This document shows positions 1 to 6,437 of a stretch of 6,444 nucleotides of DNA, in pieces. The stretch is from an uncultured Ruminococcus sp. (GTDB lineage: Bacteria > Bacillota > Clostridia > Oscillospirales > CAG-382). The stretch covers positions 1-6,444 of the forward strand of contig CACZRJ010000027.1 in NCBI GenBank assembly GCA_902783535.1, given 5' to 3'. Every line of letters starts with the position of its first letter. The stretch's first letter is position 1. Under the pieces are notes generated by a model. It was not told the origin of the DNA. It did no database searches and saw only the letters and a program-made list of their open reading frames with translations. The translations under genes were made by a program, and so were the position numbers.

Positions 1-294
1 CGGCTTGTCGATGAAAACGGGGACGCCGGCTTTCAGGAAAGGCGACGCCAGCTCAATATGGCGGTCCCAGTTGCAGCTCTGGATGAACGCGAGGTCGACG
101 TTTTTCGCCATCTCGTCCAGCGAACGGTAGCGCGCTTCCAGTCCGTAGTTTTTTATGAACGTGTCAACTTCCTCGTCTGTCCGGAATCCGTCGTTGTAAA
201 TCGCCGTATAGCGCGCGACGTTTCCCTGCCTGAACAGATCGGCGAACGCGGGAGCGTGCGAAGTGTCGATATTGACCGTGCCGATGCGAAACAT
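1..294 (-). CDS. Gfo/Idh/MocA-family oxidoreductase, N-terminal part (runs off left edge)
   Basis: I translated the minus strand from ATG at 294 down to base 1, giving 98 open residues with no stop; the gene continues beyond the window. The N-terminus (MFRIGTVNIDTSHAPAF) looks like the first strand and turn of a Rossmann fold. Residues 66-75 (VDLAFIQSCN) and the tail KAGVPVFIDKP (88-98) match the Gfo/Idh/MocA pattern, in which D/E-K-P closes the strand next to the nicotinamide and its Lys is a conserved catalytic-site residue. The family oxidises or reduces sugars, inositols and related compounds with NAD(P) in the cytoplasm; the substrate cannot be told from this fragment. An AGAGGA ribosome binding site (complement of 303-308) sits 8 bases before the ATG, which supports the start. 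The gene diverges from argS. The usual GxGxxG/A nucleotide motif is atypical here (G5-T-V-N8-I-D10). Family confidence is good; specific function is unknown. Confidence 0.82.
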   Translation of the reverse strand, partial: MFRIGTVNIDTSHAPAFADLFRQGNVARYTAIYNDGFRTDEEVDTFIKNYGLEARYRSLDEMAKNVDLAFIQSCNWDRHIELASPFLKAGVPVFIDKP

Positions 295-336
295 ACAAAT
301 CATCCTCTTTTCCTGGATTTTCTTCCTTCTTTTCGG

Positions 337-365
337 AGCATAGCACAGCGGGAGGAAAAAAGCAA
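337..365 (-). promoter_or_regulatory. Candidate promoter for the minus-strand oxidoreductase gene
   Basis: Read on the minus strand, TTGCTT (complement of 360-365) is followed after 17 bases by TATGCT (complement of 337-342). A TG one base before the -10 hexamer gives an extended -10 element. The -35 matches consensus at only three positions, so this is a weak prediction. Its position, about 43 bases upstream of the ATG, is reasonable. Confidence 0.3.
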
Positions 366-432
366 TAGCGGAAGTTGTCCGAAAGACATGAAAAAAAACG
401 CTTTTCCGGCGGTCGGCGGGCTGCGGTTACGG

Positions 433-462
433 TTGACATTGACCGGAATGATGTGATATAAT
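433..462 (+). promoter_or_regulatory. Strong sigma-A/sigma-70-type promoter for the argS operon
   Basis: Perfect consensus hexamers TTGACA (433-438) and TATAAT (457-462) are separated by 18 bases. Transcription would be expected to start near 468-470, leaving a leader of about 30 bases before the argS ATG. That is far too short for a T-box riboswitch, which often controls aminoacyl-tRNA synthetase genes in Bacillota, so basal expression looks constitutive. A direct repeat TTGACA/TTGACC spans 433-444. An imperfect inverted repeat CGGT(430-433)/ACCG(442-445) overlaps the -35 and could be an operator, but it is short enough to be chance. Confidence 0.85.
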
Positions 463-474
463 CTAACTGAGATA

Positions 475-487
475 ATATTGAAAGGAA
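475..487 (+). repeat. 13-base sequence shared by the argS leader and the post-leuS leader (copy 1)
   Basis: ATATTGAAAGGAA occurs here and again, identically, at 6410-6422. It includes the ribosome binding site core. In both places it lies just downstream of a perfect TATAAT: 12 bases after the first and 2 bases after the second. Confidence 0.6.
481..486 (+). promoter_or_regulatory. argS ribosome binding site (decides the start codon)
   Basis: AAAGGA lies 12 bases before ATG 499. It overlaps the codons just after an in-frame TTG at 478, so it cannot serve that TTG. A TTG start would also lie only about 9 bases after the predicted transcription start. ATG 499 is therefore preferred, although the 12-base spacing is a little long. 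Confidence 0.65.
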
Positions 488-498
488 AAACCCGGTTC

Positions 499-2202
499 AT
501 GAGGGACAACAAGGAATATCTCGGAGGACTGCTGTCGGCTTTTCTGAGTGAAAAGGGACTGACGCTTTCTCCGGAAGAGGCGGCTGCGCTTTTCGAAAAG
601 CCGGCCGACTCAAAAATGGGAGATCTTGCGCTGCCGTGCTTCCGGCTCGCGAAGATGCTCCGCGCGGCTCCTCCGGTCATCGCCGCCGGTCTGGCGGAAA
701 AATTCAAAGGGGCGGAGGGCATCAAAAAGGCGGAAGCCGTAAACGGATATCTGAATTTCTTCTTTGACGCTGCGAATTCCATGGCGATCGTGCAGTACAT
801 TCTCGATCATCCGTCGTTCGGATCGTCCGACGAAGGGAAAGGGAAAGTCATCTGTCTGGATTTCTCTTCTCCGAACATTGCGAAACGTTTCCATCTCGGC
901 CACCTCGGAACCACCGTGATCGGAAATTCCCTGCGGAACATTTTCCGGTTCATGGGTTATGAGACGGTCGCGATCAACTATCTCGGAGACTGGGGCACCC
1001 AGTTCGGGAAACTGATCTATGCGTACCTTCACTGGTCTTCGAAGGAAGCCGTGGAGCAGAAAGGCATCGACGAACTCGCGCGCATCTACGTGAAGTTCAG
1101 CGAGGAGGCGGAGAAGGACGACGGGCTGAATCAGGAAGCCAGAAACGCGTTTCACCGGCTCGAGGAAGGGGACCCCGAATATCTGGAGATCTGGAAATAC
1201 TTCAAGGAGATCTCCCTGCGGGAATATCAGAAGACCTACAGCCTTCTCGGGATCACGTTCGATTCGTACAACGGGGAATCTTTCTATACGGACAAGATGC
1301 CCGCGGCCGTCGAGGAAATGCGCGAGAAGAACCTTCTCGAACTGGACGACGGCGCTTCGGTCGTCCGGCTGGACGAGGAAAAAATGCCGCCCTGCCTGAT
1401 CCTGAAGCGGGACGGGTCGACGCTGTACCCGACGCGCGACATCGCTGCCGCGCTCTGGAGAAAAAAGGAATACAACTTCGACAAGTGCATTTACGTGACG
1501 AGCGCGGGACAAAGCCTGCATTTCGCGCAGTGGTTCAAAGTCCTGGAAAAAATGGGATACGCCTGGGCGAAGGACGGCCTCGTGCACGTTCCGTACGGTA
1601 CGATGAGCGTGAACGGAGAGAAACTCGCCTCGCGGACCGGAAACGTCGTTCTGCTGGACGATCTGCTTGCGGAAGCCGTCCGGAAATGCGAAAAAGTCAT
1701 CGACGAAAAGCACGCGGATCTGCAGGACCGCCACGAGGTCGCGGAAGCGGTCGGCGTGGGCGCGGTCGTCTTCAACGCACTGGCCAACAGCAGGATCAAG
1801 GACAGCGATTTCGTCTGGGAGGAGGCGCTGTCGTTCGAAGGAAATTCCGGACCCTACGTGCAGTACACGTACGCGAGAACATCCAGCCTGCTCCGCAAGG
1901 CCGGAGACCGGTGCGGGCTGAACGAGGAATACAAGCCGAACGAAGAGGAAACATTGCTTTCGAACAAGCTGGCGGAATTCCCGGAAACCGTCCGCAGAGC
2001 GATGAAAGATTACGAACCGAGCCTCATTTCCAGATATTTGCTCGCGGTTTGCGCGCTGTACAACCAGTTCTATCACAACTGCAGGATCCTGAATGCCGAA
2101 GAAGAGGCCAGAGAATACAGGCTCCGGCTGTCCGCGGCGACGAGAACGGTCATCGGCAACGGGCTCGACCTGCTCGGCATCCGCAGAACGGAAGAGATTT
2201 GA
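499..2202 (+). CDS. argS: Arginyl-tRNA synthetase (ArgRS)
   Basis: Cytoplasmic class I enzyme that attaches arginine to tRNA-Arg using ATP; like GlnRS and GluRS it needs tRNA for activation. From ATG 499 it is 567 residues, normal for bacterial ArgRS. Residues 1 to about 90 form the N-terminal domain that contacts the tRNA D-loop. The catalytic Rossmann fold carries the HIGH-type motif H132-L-G-H135 within SSPNIAKRFHLGHLGTTVIG, followed by LGDWGTQFGKL, typical of ArgRS. The KMSKS loop is replaced by KLASR (375-379) in GEKLASRTGNVVLL; a degenerate KMSKS is known in this family. The C-terminal DALR anticodon-binding domain starts near residue 450 with GPYVQYTYARTSSLLRK. The start is discussed under the ribosome binding site; an in-frame TTG would add 7 residues and is less likely. 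It is the first gene of the operon, with a strong promoter just upstream and yebC 35 bases downstream. Oddities are R in place of the usual P before FH, and G in place of the usual R after the HIGH motif. Confidence 0.97.
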   Translation: MRDNKEYLGGLLSAFLSEKGLTLSPEEAAALFEKPADSKMGDLALPCFRLAKMLRAAPPVIAAGLAEKFKGAEGIKKAEAVNGYLNFFFDAANSMAIVQYILDHPSFGSSDEGKGKVICLDFSSPNIAKRFHLGHLGTTVIGNSLRNIFRFMGYETVAINYLGDWGTQFGKLIYAYLHWSSKEAVEQKGIDELARIYVKFSEEAEKDDGLNQEARNAFHRLEEGDPEYLEIWKYFKEISLREYQKTYSLLGITFDSYNGESFYTDKMPAAVEEMREKNLLELDDGASVVRLDEEKMPPCLILKRDGSTLYPTRDIAAALWRKKEYNFDKCIYVTSAGQSLHFAQWFKVLEKMGYAWAKDGLVHVPYGTMSVNGEKLASRTGNVVLLDDLLAEAVRKCEKVIDEKHADLQDRHEVAEAVGVGAVVFNALANSRIKDSDFVWEEALSFEGNSGPYVQYTYARTSSLLRKAGDRCGLNEEYKPNEEETLLSNKLAEFPETVRRAMKDYEPSLISRYLLAVCALYNQFYHNCRILNAEEEAREYRLRLSAATRTVIGNGLDLLGIRRTEEI

Positions 2203-2237
2203 CCTCAGGGACGAATGTTTGAAAGGAGATACAAGAG

Positions 2238-2963
2238 ATGTCAGGACATTCCAAATGGAAGAATATCATGCATAAAAAGGAGAAGACGGACGCCGCGCGT
2301 GCGAAGGTCTTCACAAAAGTCGGGAAGGAGATCGCCATGGCGGTCCGCGACGGCGGCCCGGACCCGGTCGCAAACGGGAAACTGCGCGACCTGATCACCA
2401 AGGCGAAAAGCCTGAACGTCCCGAATGACAACATCAAGAGGATCATCGAGAAAGCGTCCGACTCCGGGGCGGCTTCCTATGAGATCGTGACATATGAAGG
2501 ATACGGCCCGGGCGGCGTCGCCGTCATCGTGGAGACCGCCACGGACAACCGGAACCGCACGGCGCCGATGGTCCGGCACGCGTTTTCCAAATACGGCGGA
2601 TCCCTCGGAACGACGGGATGCGTTTCCTTCCTGTTCCAGGACAAGGGCGTGATCGTCGTGGACAACGAGGACGGCGACATCGACGAGGAGACGATCATGG
2701 ACGAGGCGCTGGAAGCCGGCGCCGGAGACTTCTCGGCCGAGGAGGGCGTTTTCGAGATCTATACGGATCCGGCCGACTTTGCGGCCGTTTGCGACGCGCT
2801 TGCCGAGAAAGGATATAAGTTCGTTTCCGCCGATCTGGCCAAGGTTCCGGTGACGACGGTGGAACTGGCCGATCCGGATCAGCAGGAACAGATGCAGAAA
2901 ATGCTCGATCTGCTGGAAGAAGACGACGACGTTCAGAACGTCTGGCACAACTGGGACGACTGA
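2238..2963 (+). CDS. yebC: YebC/PmpR (TACO1) family translation factor
   Basis: The protein has 241 residues, the usual family length. The N-terminus MSGHSKWKNIMHKKEKTDAA is the diagnostic YebC signature, followed by the basic helical first domain (to about residue 80). YEGYGPGGVAVIVE, TDNRNRT and VRHAFSKYGGSLGTTGCVSF mark the middle of the family fold. The acidic C-terminus ends DDVQNVWHNWDD, close to the usual DVQ-VYHN ending. The family was long annotated as a transcriptional regulator (PmpR). More recent work on bacterial YebC and mitochondrial TACO1 supports a ribosome-associated role in easing stalling at proline-rich sequences, and the neighbours here (tRNA synthetases, RsfS) fit that reading. 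AAAGGAG at 2222-2228, 9 bases before the ATG, is the best ribosome binding site in the window. No promoter or terminator is visible in the 35-base gap after argS, so co-transcription is likely; yqeK follows after 5 bases. Confidence 0.96.
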   Translation: MSGHSKWKNIMHKKEKTDAARAKVFTKVGKEIAMAVRDGGPDPVANGKLRDLITKAKSLNVPNDNIKRIIEKASDSGAASYEIVTYEGYGPGGVAVIVETATDNRNRTAPMVRHAFSKYGGSLGTTGCVSFLFQDKGVIVVDNEDGDIDEETIMDEALEAGAGDFSAEEGVFEIYTDPADFAAVCDALAEKGYKFVSADLAKVPVTTVELADPDQQEQMQKMLDLLEEDDDVQNVWHNWDD

Positions 2964-2968
2964 CCGGC

Positions 2969-3583
2969 ATGACCGATTACGAACGGATCCGGTCGGAGAT
3001 CTCGCTGTCGGACAAGAGGATGAAGCATACCGAGGGCGTGATCAAGGCTGCCGAGGCGCTTGCCGGAAGGCATTTCCCGTTTCTTTCGTCGGAGGACGTC
3101 CGGGTCGCAGCGCTCATGCACGACTTCACCAAGGAGTACACGCTCGAACAGCACAGGGAGATCTGCCTGCGCTGGGGGATCCCGATGACGCCGGAGGACA
3201 TCGAAAAGCCGAAACTGCTGCACGCCAGAACGGCTGCGGCGATCGCCGAGCACACGTACGGGCTGAATCCGGAGATCTGCTCCGCGGTCCGCTGGCATAC
3301 CACGGGAAGACCTGCCATGCAGCCGATGGAGATCGTCATATACTTTGCGGATTACATTGAGGAAAACCGCGTTTATCCCGCATGCGTCAAACTGAGAGAG
3401 TTTTACGAAAAGCAGCTGGGGAAGCGGAAGGATCCGTCCGACGCGCTTCTTCGCGCCGTCGCCAAATCATTCGACATCACGCTTCAGGACCTGATCGAAA
3501 ACAAGGAACTGATCGATCAGACCACCGTTGAAGCACGGAATTACTACCGCAGATTGATTGCGGAAGGGGGACTGCTGACATAA
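2969..3583 (+). CDS. yqeK: YqeK-type HD-domain Ap4A hydrolase (symmetrical)
   Basis: The 204-residue HD-superfamily phosphohydrolase resembles Bacillus YqeK, which splits diadenosine tetraphosphate (Ap4A) into two ADP using a bound metal pair. All expected metal ligands are present: H20 (MKHTEGV), H51-D52 (LMHDFTKE), H85 (LLHARTAA), H110 (VRWHTTGRPAM) and D128 (YFADYIEENR). The WHTTGRPAM and ADYIE-NR blocks separate YqeK from other HD proteins. ATG 2969 is only 5 bases after the yebC stop and no strong ribosome binding site precedes it; a weak GGGA lies within the end of yebC, so translation is probably coupled to yebC. The stop codon overlaps the rsfS start (TAATG). In many Bacillota yqeK follows nadD; here it follows yebC. 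Ap4A is a side product of aminoacyl-tRNA synthetases, so placement between argS and leuS makes functional sense (inference). Confidence 0.93.
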   Translation: MTDYERIRSEISLSDKRMKHTEGVIKAAEALAGRHFPFLSSEDVRVAALMHDFTKEYTLEQHREICLRWGIPMTPEDIEKPKLLHARTAAAIAEHTYGLNPEICSAVRWHTTGRPAMQPMEIVIYFADYIEENRVYPACVKLREFYEKQLGKRKDPSDALLRAVAKSFDITLQDLIENKELIDQTTVEARNYYRRLIAEGGLLT

Positions 3584-3927
3584 TGGAGAACAAGGAACAG
3601 GCCGCATTCGCGGAACGGCTCGCCGGGATCGCGGCGGAAGCTCTGGAAGACAAAAAAGGGATCGACGTCCGCGTGATTCCCGTTGCCGAGCAGACGGTGC
3701 TCGCCGATTATTTCGTCGTAGCGACCGGAAGCTCCAACACCCATGTGCACGCACTGGCGGACCAGGTGGAATTCCGCGTCAAGGAAGCACTGGATCTTTC
3801 GCCGAATCACATCGAGGGCTACCGAAACAACATCTGGCAGCTCATGGATTACGGTTCCGTCATCGTTCATATTTTCACTCCCGAAGGCAGGGATTACTAC
3901 AACCTGGAGCGCCTCTGGGCGCAGTGA
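3583..3927 (+). CDS. rsfS: Ribosome silencing factor RsfS
   Basis: The protein has 114 residues, typical for the RsfS/YbeB/C7orf30 (DUF143, 'Iojap') family. Members bind protein uL14 on the 50S subunit and block joining with 30S, slowing translation when nutrients are limited, and also take part in large-subunit assembly. Signature blocks are LADYFVVATGSSNTHVHALAD (about residues 40-60), EGYRNNIWQLMDYGSVIVHIF and the ending RDYYNLERLW. The ATG shares its A with the yqeK TAA stop (3581-3583). An AGGGGG stretch ending at 3570, 12 bases upstream, can act as ribosome binding site, and translational coupling with yqeK is likely. The yqeK-rsfS pair is widely conserved in Bacillota, which strengthens both calls. 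The gene is complete with no unusual features. Confidence 0.96.
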   Translation: MENKEQAAFAERLAGIAAEALEDKKGIDVRVIPVAEQTVLADYFVVATGSSNTHVHALADQVEFRVKEALDLSPNHIEGYRNNIWQLMDYGSVIVHIFTPEGRDYYNLERLWAQ

Positions 3928-3966
3928 GCCGTTTGGGAAAGCAGAAGAGAGAAAGGCGTTTGCGTT

Positions 3967-6363
3967 ATGATACACGACTTTAAAAACATAGAACCGAAAT
4001 GGCAGAAAGCGTGGGAGGACGCGCATCTTTTCGAGGCCTCCGACGCGGACGGCCGCCCGAAATTCTACGGACTTGTGGAATTTCCATATCCGAGCGGGCA
4101 CGGCATGCACGTCGGGCACATCAAGGCCTATTCCGGTCTTGAGGTCGTATCCAGAAAGCGCAGGATGCAGGGATACAACGTGCTGTTTCCGATCGGCTTC
4201 GACGCCTTCGGACTTCCGACGGAGAATTCCGCGATCAAGTTCGGCGTCCATCCGCGTCAGCTGACGGACGAAAACATCAAGAAATTCACCGGACAGTTGA
4301 AGCGGGTCGGCTTTTCCTTCGACTGGTCGAGAGTCATCGACACGACGGACGAATCCTATTACCGCTGGACGCAGTGGATCTTCCTGAAAATGTTCGAAAA
4401 GGGACTCGCCTTCCGCGACAAGACGCTCGTCAACTACTGTCCGAAATGCAGAGTCGTCCTATCGAATGAGGATTCGCAGGGCGGGAAATGCGATCTTTGC
4501 GGGAGCGAGGTCGTCCAGAAGTCGAAGGACGTCTGGTATCTCCGCATCACCGAGTATGCGGACAAGCTGCTCGAGGGGCTGGATTCCGTCGACTACCTTC
4601 CGATGATCCGTCAGCAGCAGGAAAACTGGATCGGCCGCTCCACCGGCGCGTTCATCGATTTCCCGCTGCGCGGGATCTCCGAGACGCTGCGCGTCTATAC
4701 GACGAGATGCGACACGCTGTTCGGCGTGACGTTTATGGTCATGGCGCCGGAGCATCCTCTGCTCGACCGGTACGCGGACAGGATCTCCAATATGAAGGAC
4801 GTTCTGGCATACAGGGAACAGTGCGCCAAAAAGACCGAGTTCGAACGGACCCAGCTGGTCAAGGACAAGACGGGCATCCGCATCAGCGGGCTGACTGCGG
4901 TCCATCCGTTCACCGGAAAAGACATCCCGATCTTCATTTCCGACTATGTCATGATGGGATACGGGACAGGCGCGATCATGGCCGTTCCCGCGCACGACAG
5001 CCGCGACTACGCTTTCGCGAAGGAATTCGGCGCCGAAATCATCCCGGTCATCGAGGGCGGCGACATTTCCAAAGAAGCCTACTCCGGCGACGGAAAAATG
5101 ATCCATTCGGAATTCCTCAACGGGATCACGGACAAGAAAACGGCCATCGCCAGAATGCTGGAAGAACTGCAGAAGAAAGGCATCGGCGAAGCGGCGGTCC
5201 AGTACAAGATGAAGGACTGGGCGTTCAACCGCCAGAGATACTGGGGCGAACCGATCCCGATCGTCCACTGTCCGAACTGCGGGATGGTCGGCGTTCCTTA
5301 TGAAGAACTGCCGCTGCGGCTGCCGCCGACGGACAGGTTCGAGCCGGGCGAGGGCGGAGAATCCCCGCTGGCCAAAATGGAGTCGTTCGTCAACTGCGTC
5401 TGCCCGAAGTGCGGCGGACAAGCGAAGAGGGAAACGGACACGATGCCGCAGTGGGCGGGTTCGTCATGGTATTATCTCAGATATATCGACCCGCGCAATG
5501 ACGAATGCATCGCCGACCCGGAGAAACTGAAATACTGGCTGCCCGTCGACTGGTACAACGGGGGCATGGAACACGTCACGCGGCATATGATCTACTCCCG
5601 GTTCTGGCACCGGTTCCTGTACGATCTCGGCGTCGTTCCGACGAAGGAGCCTTATGCCAAGCGGACCGCACAGGGTCTTGTGCTCGGAGCGAACGGCGTC
5701 AAGATGAGCAAGTCGCTCGGGAACGTCGTCGATCCGAACGACGTGGTCGACAGTTACGGCGCGGACGTACTGAGAACATACGTGCTGTTCATGGGCGATT
5801 ATGAGCAGGCCGCGCCCTGGTCCGACAGTTCGGTCAAGGGATGCAAGCGGTTCATCGAGCGTTTCGCCGCGCTGACGGACATGATCGGACCGGAGGACGG
5901 CGATCTGACGGGACTGCTGCACCGGACCATCAAAAAGGTTTCCGACGACATCGAGAACATGAAGTTCAATACGGCGATCGCCGCGATGATGGCCTTCCTG
6001 AACGAGGTTTATGCGAAAGGATCGATCGACAGGGAAAGCCTGATGGTGCTGACCAGACTGCTGTCCCCGTTCGCACCGCACATCACGGAAGAAGTCTGGC
6101 ACACGCTCGGCGGATCCGGATTCTGCTCCACGGCGCCCTGGCCGGTCTACGACGAAAGCAAGGCGAAGGTCCGGACGGTCGAGATCGCCGTTCAGATCTG
6201 CGGCAAGCTCCGCGGACGCGTAACCATCGGCGCGGACGACGGAGAGGAAGAAGCCATGGTCGCGGTGATGGCCGACGAGGGACTGAGAGCCGCGCTTGAG
6301 GGAAAACAGATCTTGAAGAAGATCTACGTTCCCGGAAGGCTGATGAATCTGGTCGTTCGCTGA
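3967..6363 (+). CDS. leuS: Leucyl-tRNA synthetase (LeuRS)
   Basis: Cytoplasmic class Ia enzyme that charges tRNA-Leu and removes misloaded residues. It has 798 residues, at the compact end for bacteria. The HIGH motif is H48-V-G-H51 in FPYPSGHGMHVGHIKAY. A zinc knuckle follows (C158, C161, C175, C178). The CP1 editing domain covers roughly 225-420, with the T-rich motif TTRCDT (245-250) and GTGAIMAVPAHDSRDY, whose D344 matches the editing aspartate of the family. A second Cys set, CPNC (435-438) and CPKC (479-482), looks like another zinc site. RETDTMPQWAGSSWYYLRY and WYNGGMEHVTRHMIYSRFWH lead to KMSKS at 579-583. The leucine-specific insertion seen before KMSKS in E. coli is absent. The anticodon-binding domain and the C-terminal VQICGKLRGRV...IYVPGRLMNLVVR complete it. 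The start is supported by GAAAGG (3951-3956), 10 bases before the ATG. The gene lies 39 bases after rsfS with no promoter or T-box in the gap, so it is probably the last gene of the operon. Confidence 0.98.
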   Translation: MIHDFKNIEPKWQKAWEDAHLFEASDADGRPKFYGLVEFPYPSGHGMHVGHIKAYSGLEVVSRKRRMQGYNVLFPIGFDAFGLPTENSAIKFGVHPRQLTDENIKKFTGQLKRVGFSFDWSRVIDTTDESYYRWTQWIFLKMFEKGLAFRDKTLVNYCPKCRVVLSNEDSQGGKCDLCGSEVVQKSKDVWYLRITEYADKLLEGLDSVDYLPMIRQQQENWIGRSTGAFIDFPLRGISETLRVYTTRCDTLFGVTFMVMAPEHPLLDRYADRISNMKDVLAYREQCAKKTEFERTQLVKDKTGIRISGLTAVHPFTGKDIPIFISDYVMMGYGTGAIMAVPAHDSRDYAFAKEFGAEIIPVIEGGDISKEAYSGDGKMIHSEFLNGITDKKTAIARMLEELQKKGIGEAAVQYKMKDWAFNRQRYWGEPIPIVHCPNCGMVGVPYEELPLRLPPTDRFEPGEGGESPLAKMESFVNCVCPKCGGQAKRETDTMPQWAGSSWYYLRYIDPRNDECIADPEKLKYWLPVDWYNGGMEHVTRHMIYSRFWHRFLYDLGVVPTKEPYAKRTAQGLVLGANGVKMSKSLGNVVDPNDVVDSYGADVLRTYVLFMGDYEQAAPWSDSSVKGCKRFIERFAALTDMIGPEDGDLTGLLHRTIKKVSDDIENMKFNTAIAAMMAFLNEVYAKGSIDRESLMVLTRLLSPFAPHITEEVWHTLGGSGFCSTAPWPVYDESKAKVRTVEIAVQICGKLRGRVTIGADDGEEEAMVAVMADEGLRAALEGKQILKKIYVPGRLMNLVVR

Positions 6364-6379
6364 GGACCGGATGCATTCA

Positions 6380-6407
6380 TTCACAAAATATTCCGAATAC
6401 ATATAAT
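6380..6407 (+). promoter_or_regulatory. Probable promoter for the gene beyond the right edge
   Basis: TTCACA (6380-6385, one mismatch from TTGACA) is separated by 16 bases from a perfect TATAAT (6402-6407), within an AT-rich 80-base stretch after the leuS stop. AAAGGA follows at 6416-6421. No hairpin terminator is visible between the leuS stop and this promoter, so read-through from leuS is possible. Confidence 0.6.
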
Positions 6408-6409
6408 AC

Positions 6410-6422
6410 ATATTGAAAGGAA
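6410..6422 (+). repeat. 13-base sequence shared by the argS leader and the post-leuS leader (copy 2)
   Basis: Second exact copy of ATATTGAAAGGAA, with the first at 475-487. A shorter version, TTGAAAGGA, precedes yebC near 2219-2227. Much of the likeness may simply reflect a favoured AT-rich leader plus ribosome binding site in this genome. Confidence 0.6.
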
Positions 6423-6437
6423 GTCGTTCTGATCATC

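Noticed and set aside
376..388. Inverted repeat TGTC-CGAAA-GACA in the divergent region, considered as an operator or terminator
   Set aside because: The stem is only 4 base pairs with no extension and no T-run on the relevant side, so it is easily chance.
388..456. 22-codon open frame beginning MKKNAFPAVGG upstream of argS
   Set aside because: It overlaps the argS promoter, would lie upstream of the predicted transcription start, and has no ribosome binding site.
478..498. TTG start that would extend ArgRS by seven residues
   Set aside because: The AAAGGA ribosome binding site falls inside this extension, and the TTG is only about 9 bases from the predicted transcription start.
610..2076. 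Long open frame (488 codons) on the minus strand opposite argS
   Set aside because: It lies wholly antisense to a clearly recognised argS, its translation has no recognisable domain and is rich in Arg/Val/Phe as expected from G/C-rich third positions of the real gene, and it has no convincing start signal.
1485..2222. Plus-strand 245-codon frame inside argS
   Set aside because: It is a frame-shifted reading of argS, very Arg/Gly-rich, without a ribosome binding site or domain.
6364..6410. Terminator after leuS
   Set aside because: I looked for a GC-rich hairpin followed by T's and saw only a short ATGCAT palindrome; nothing supports a terminator.
4459..6411. Minus-strand open frames of 320 and 315 codons opposite leuS (4459-5421 and 5464-6411)
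   Set aside because: Both are antisense shadows of leuS with low-complexity, Arg/Asp-rich translations and no family motifs.
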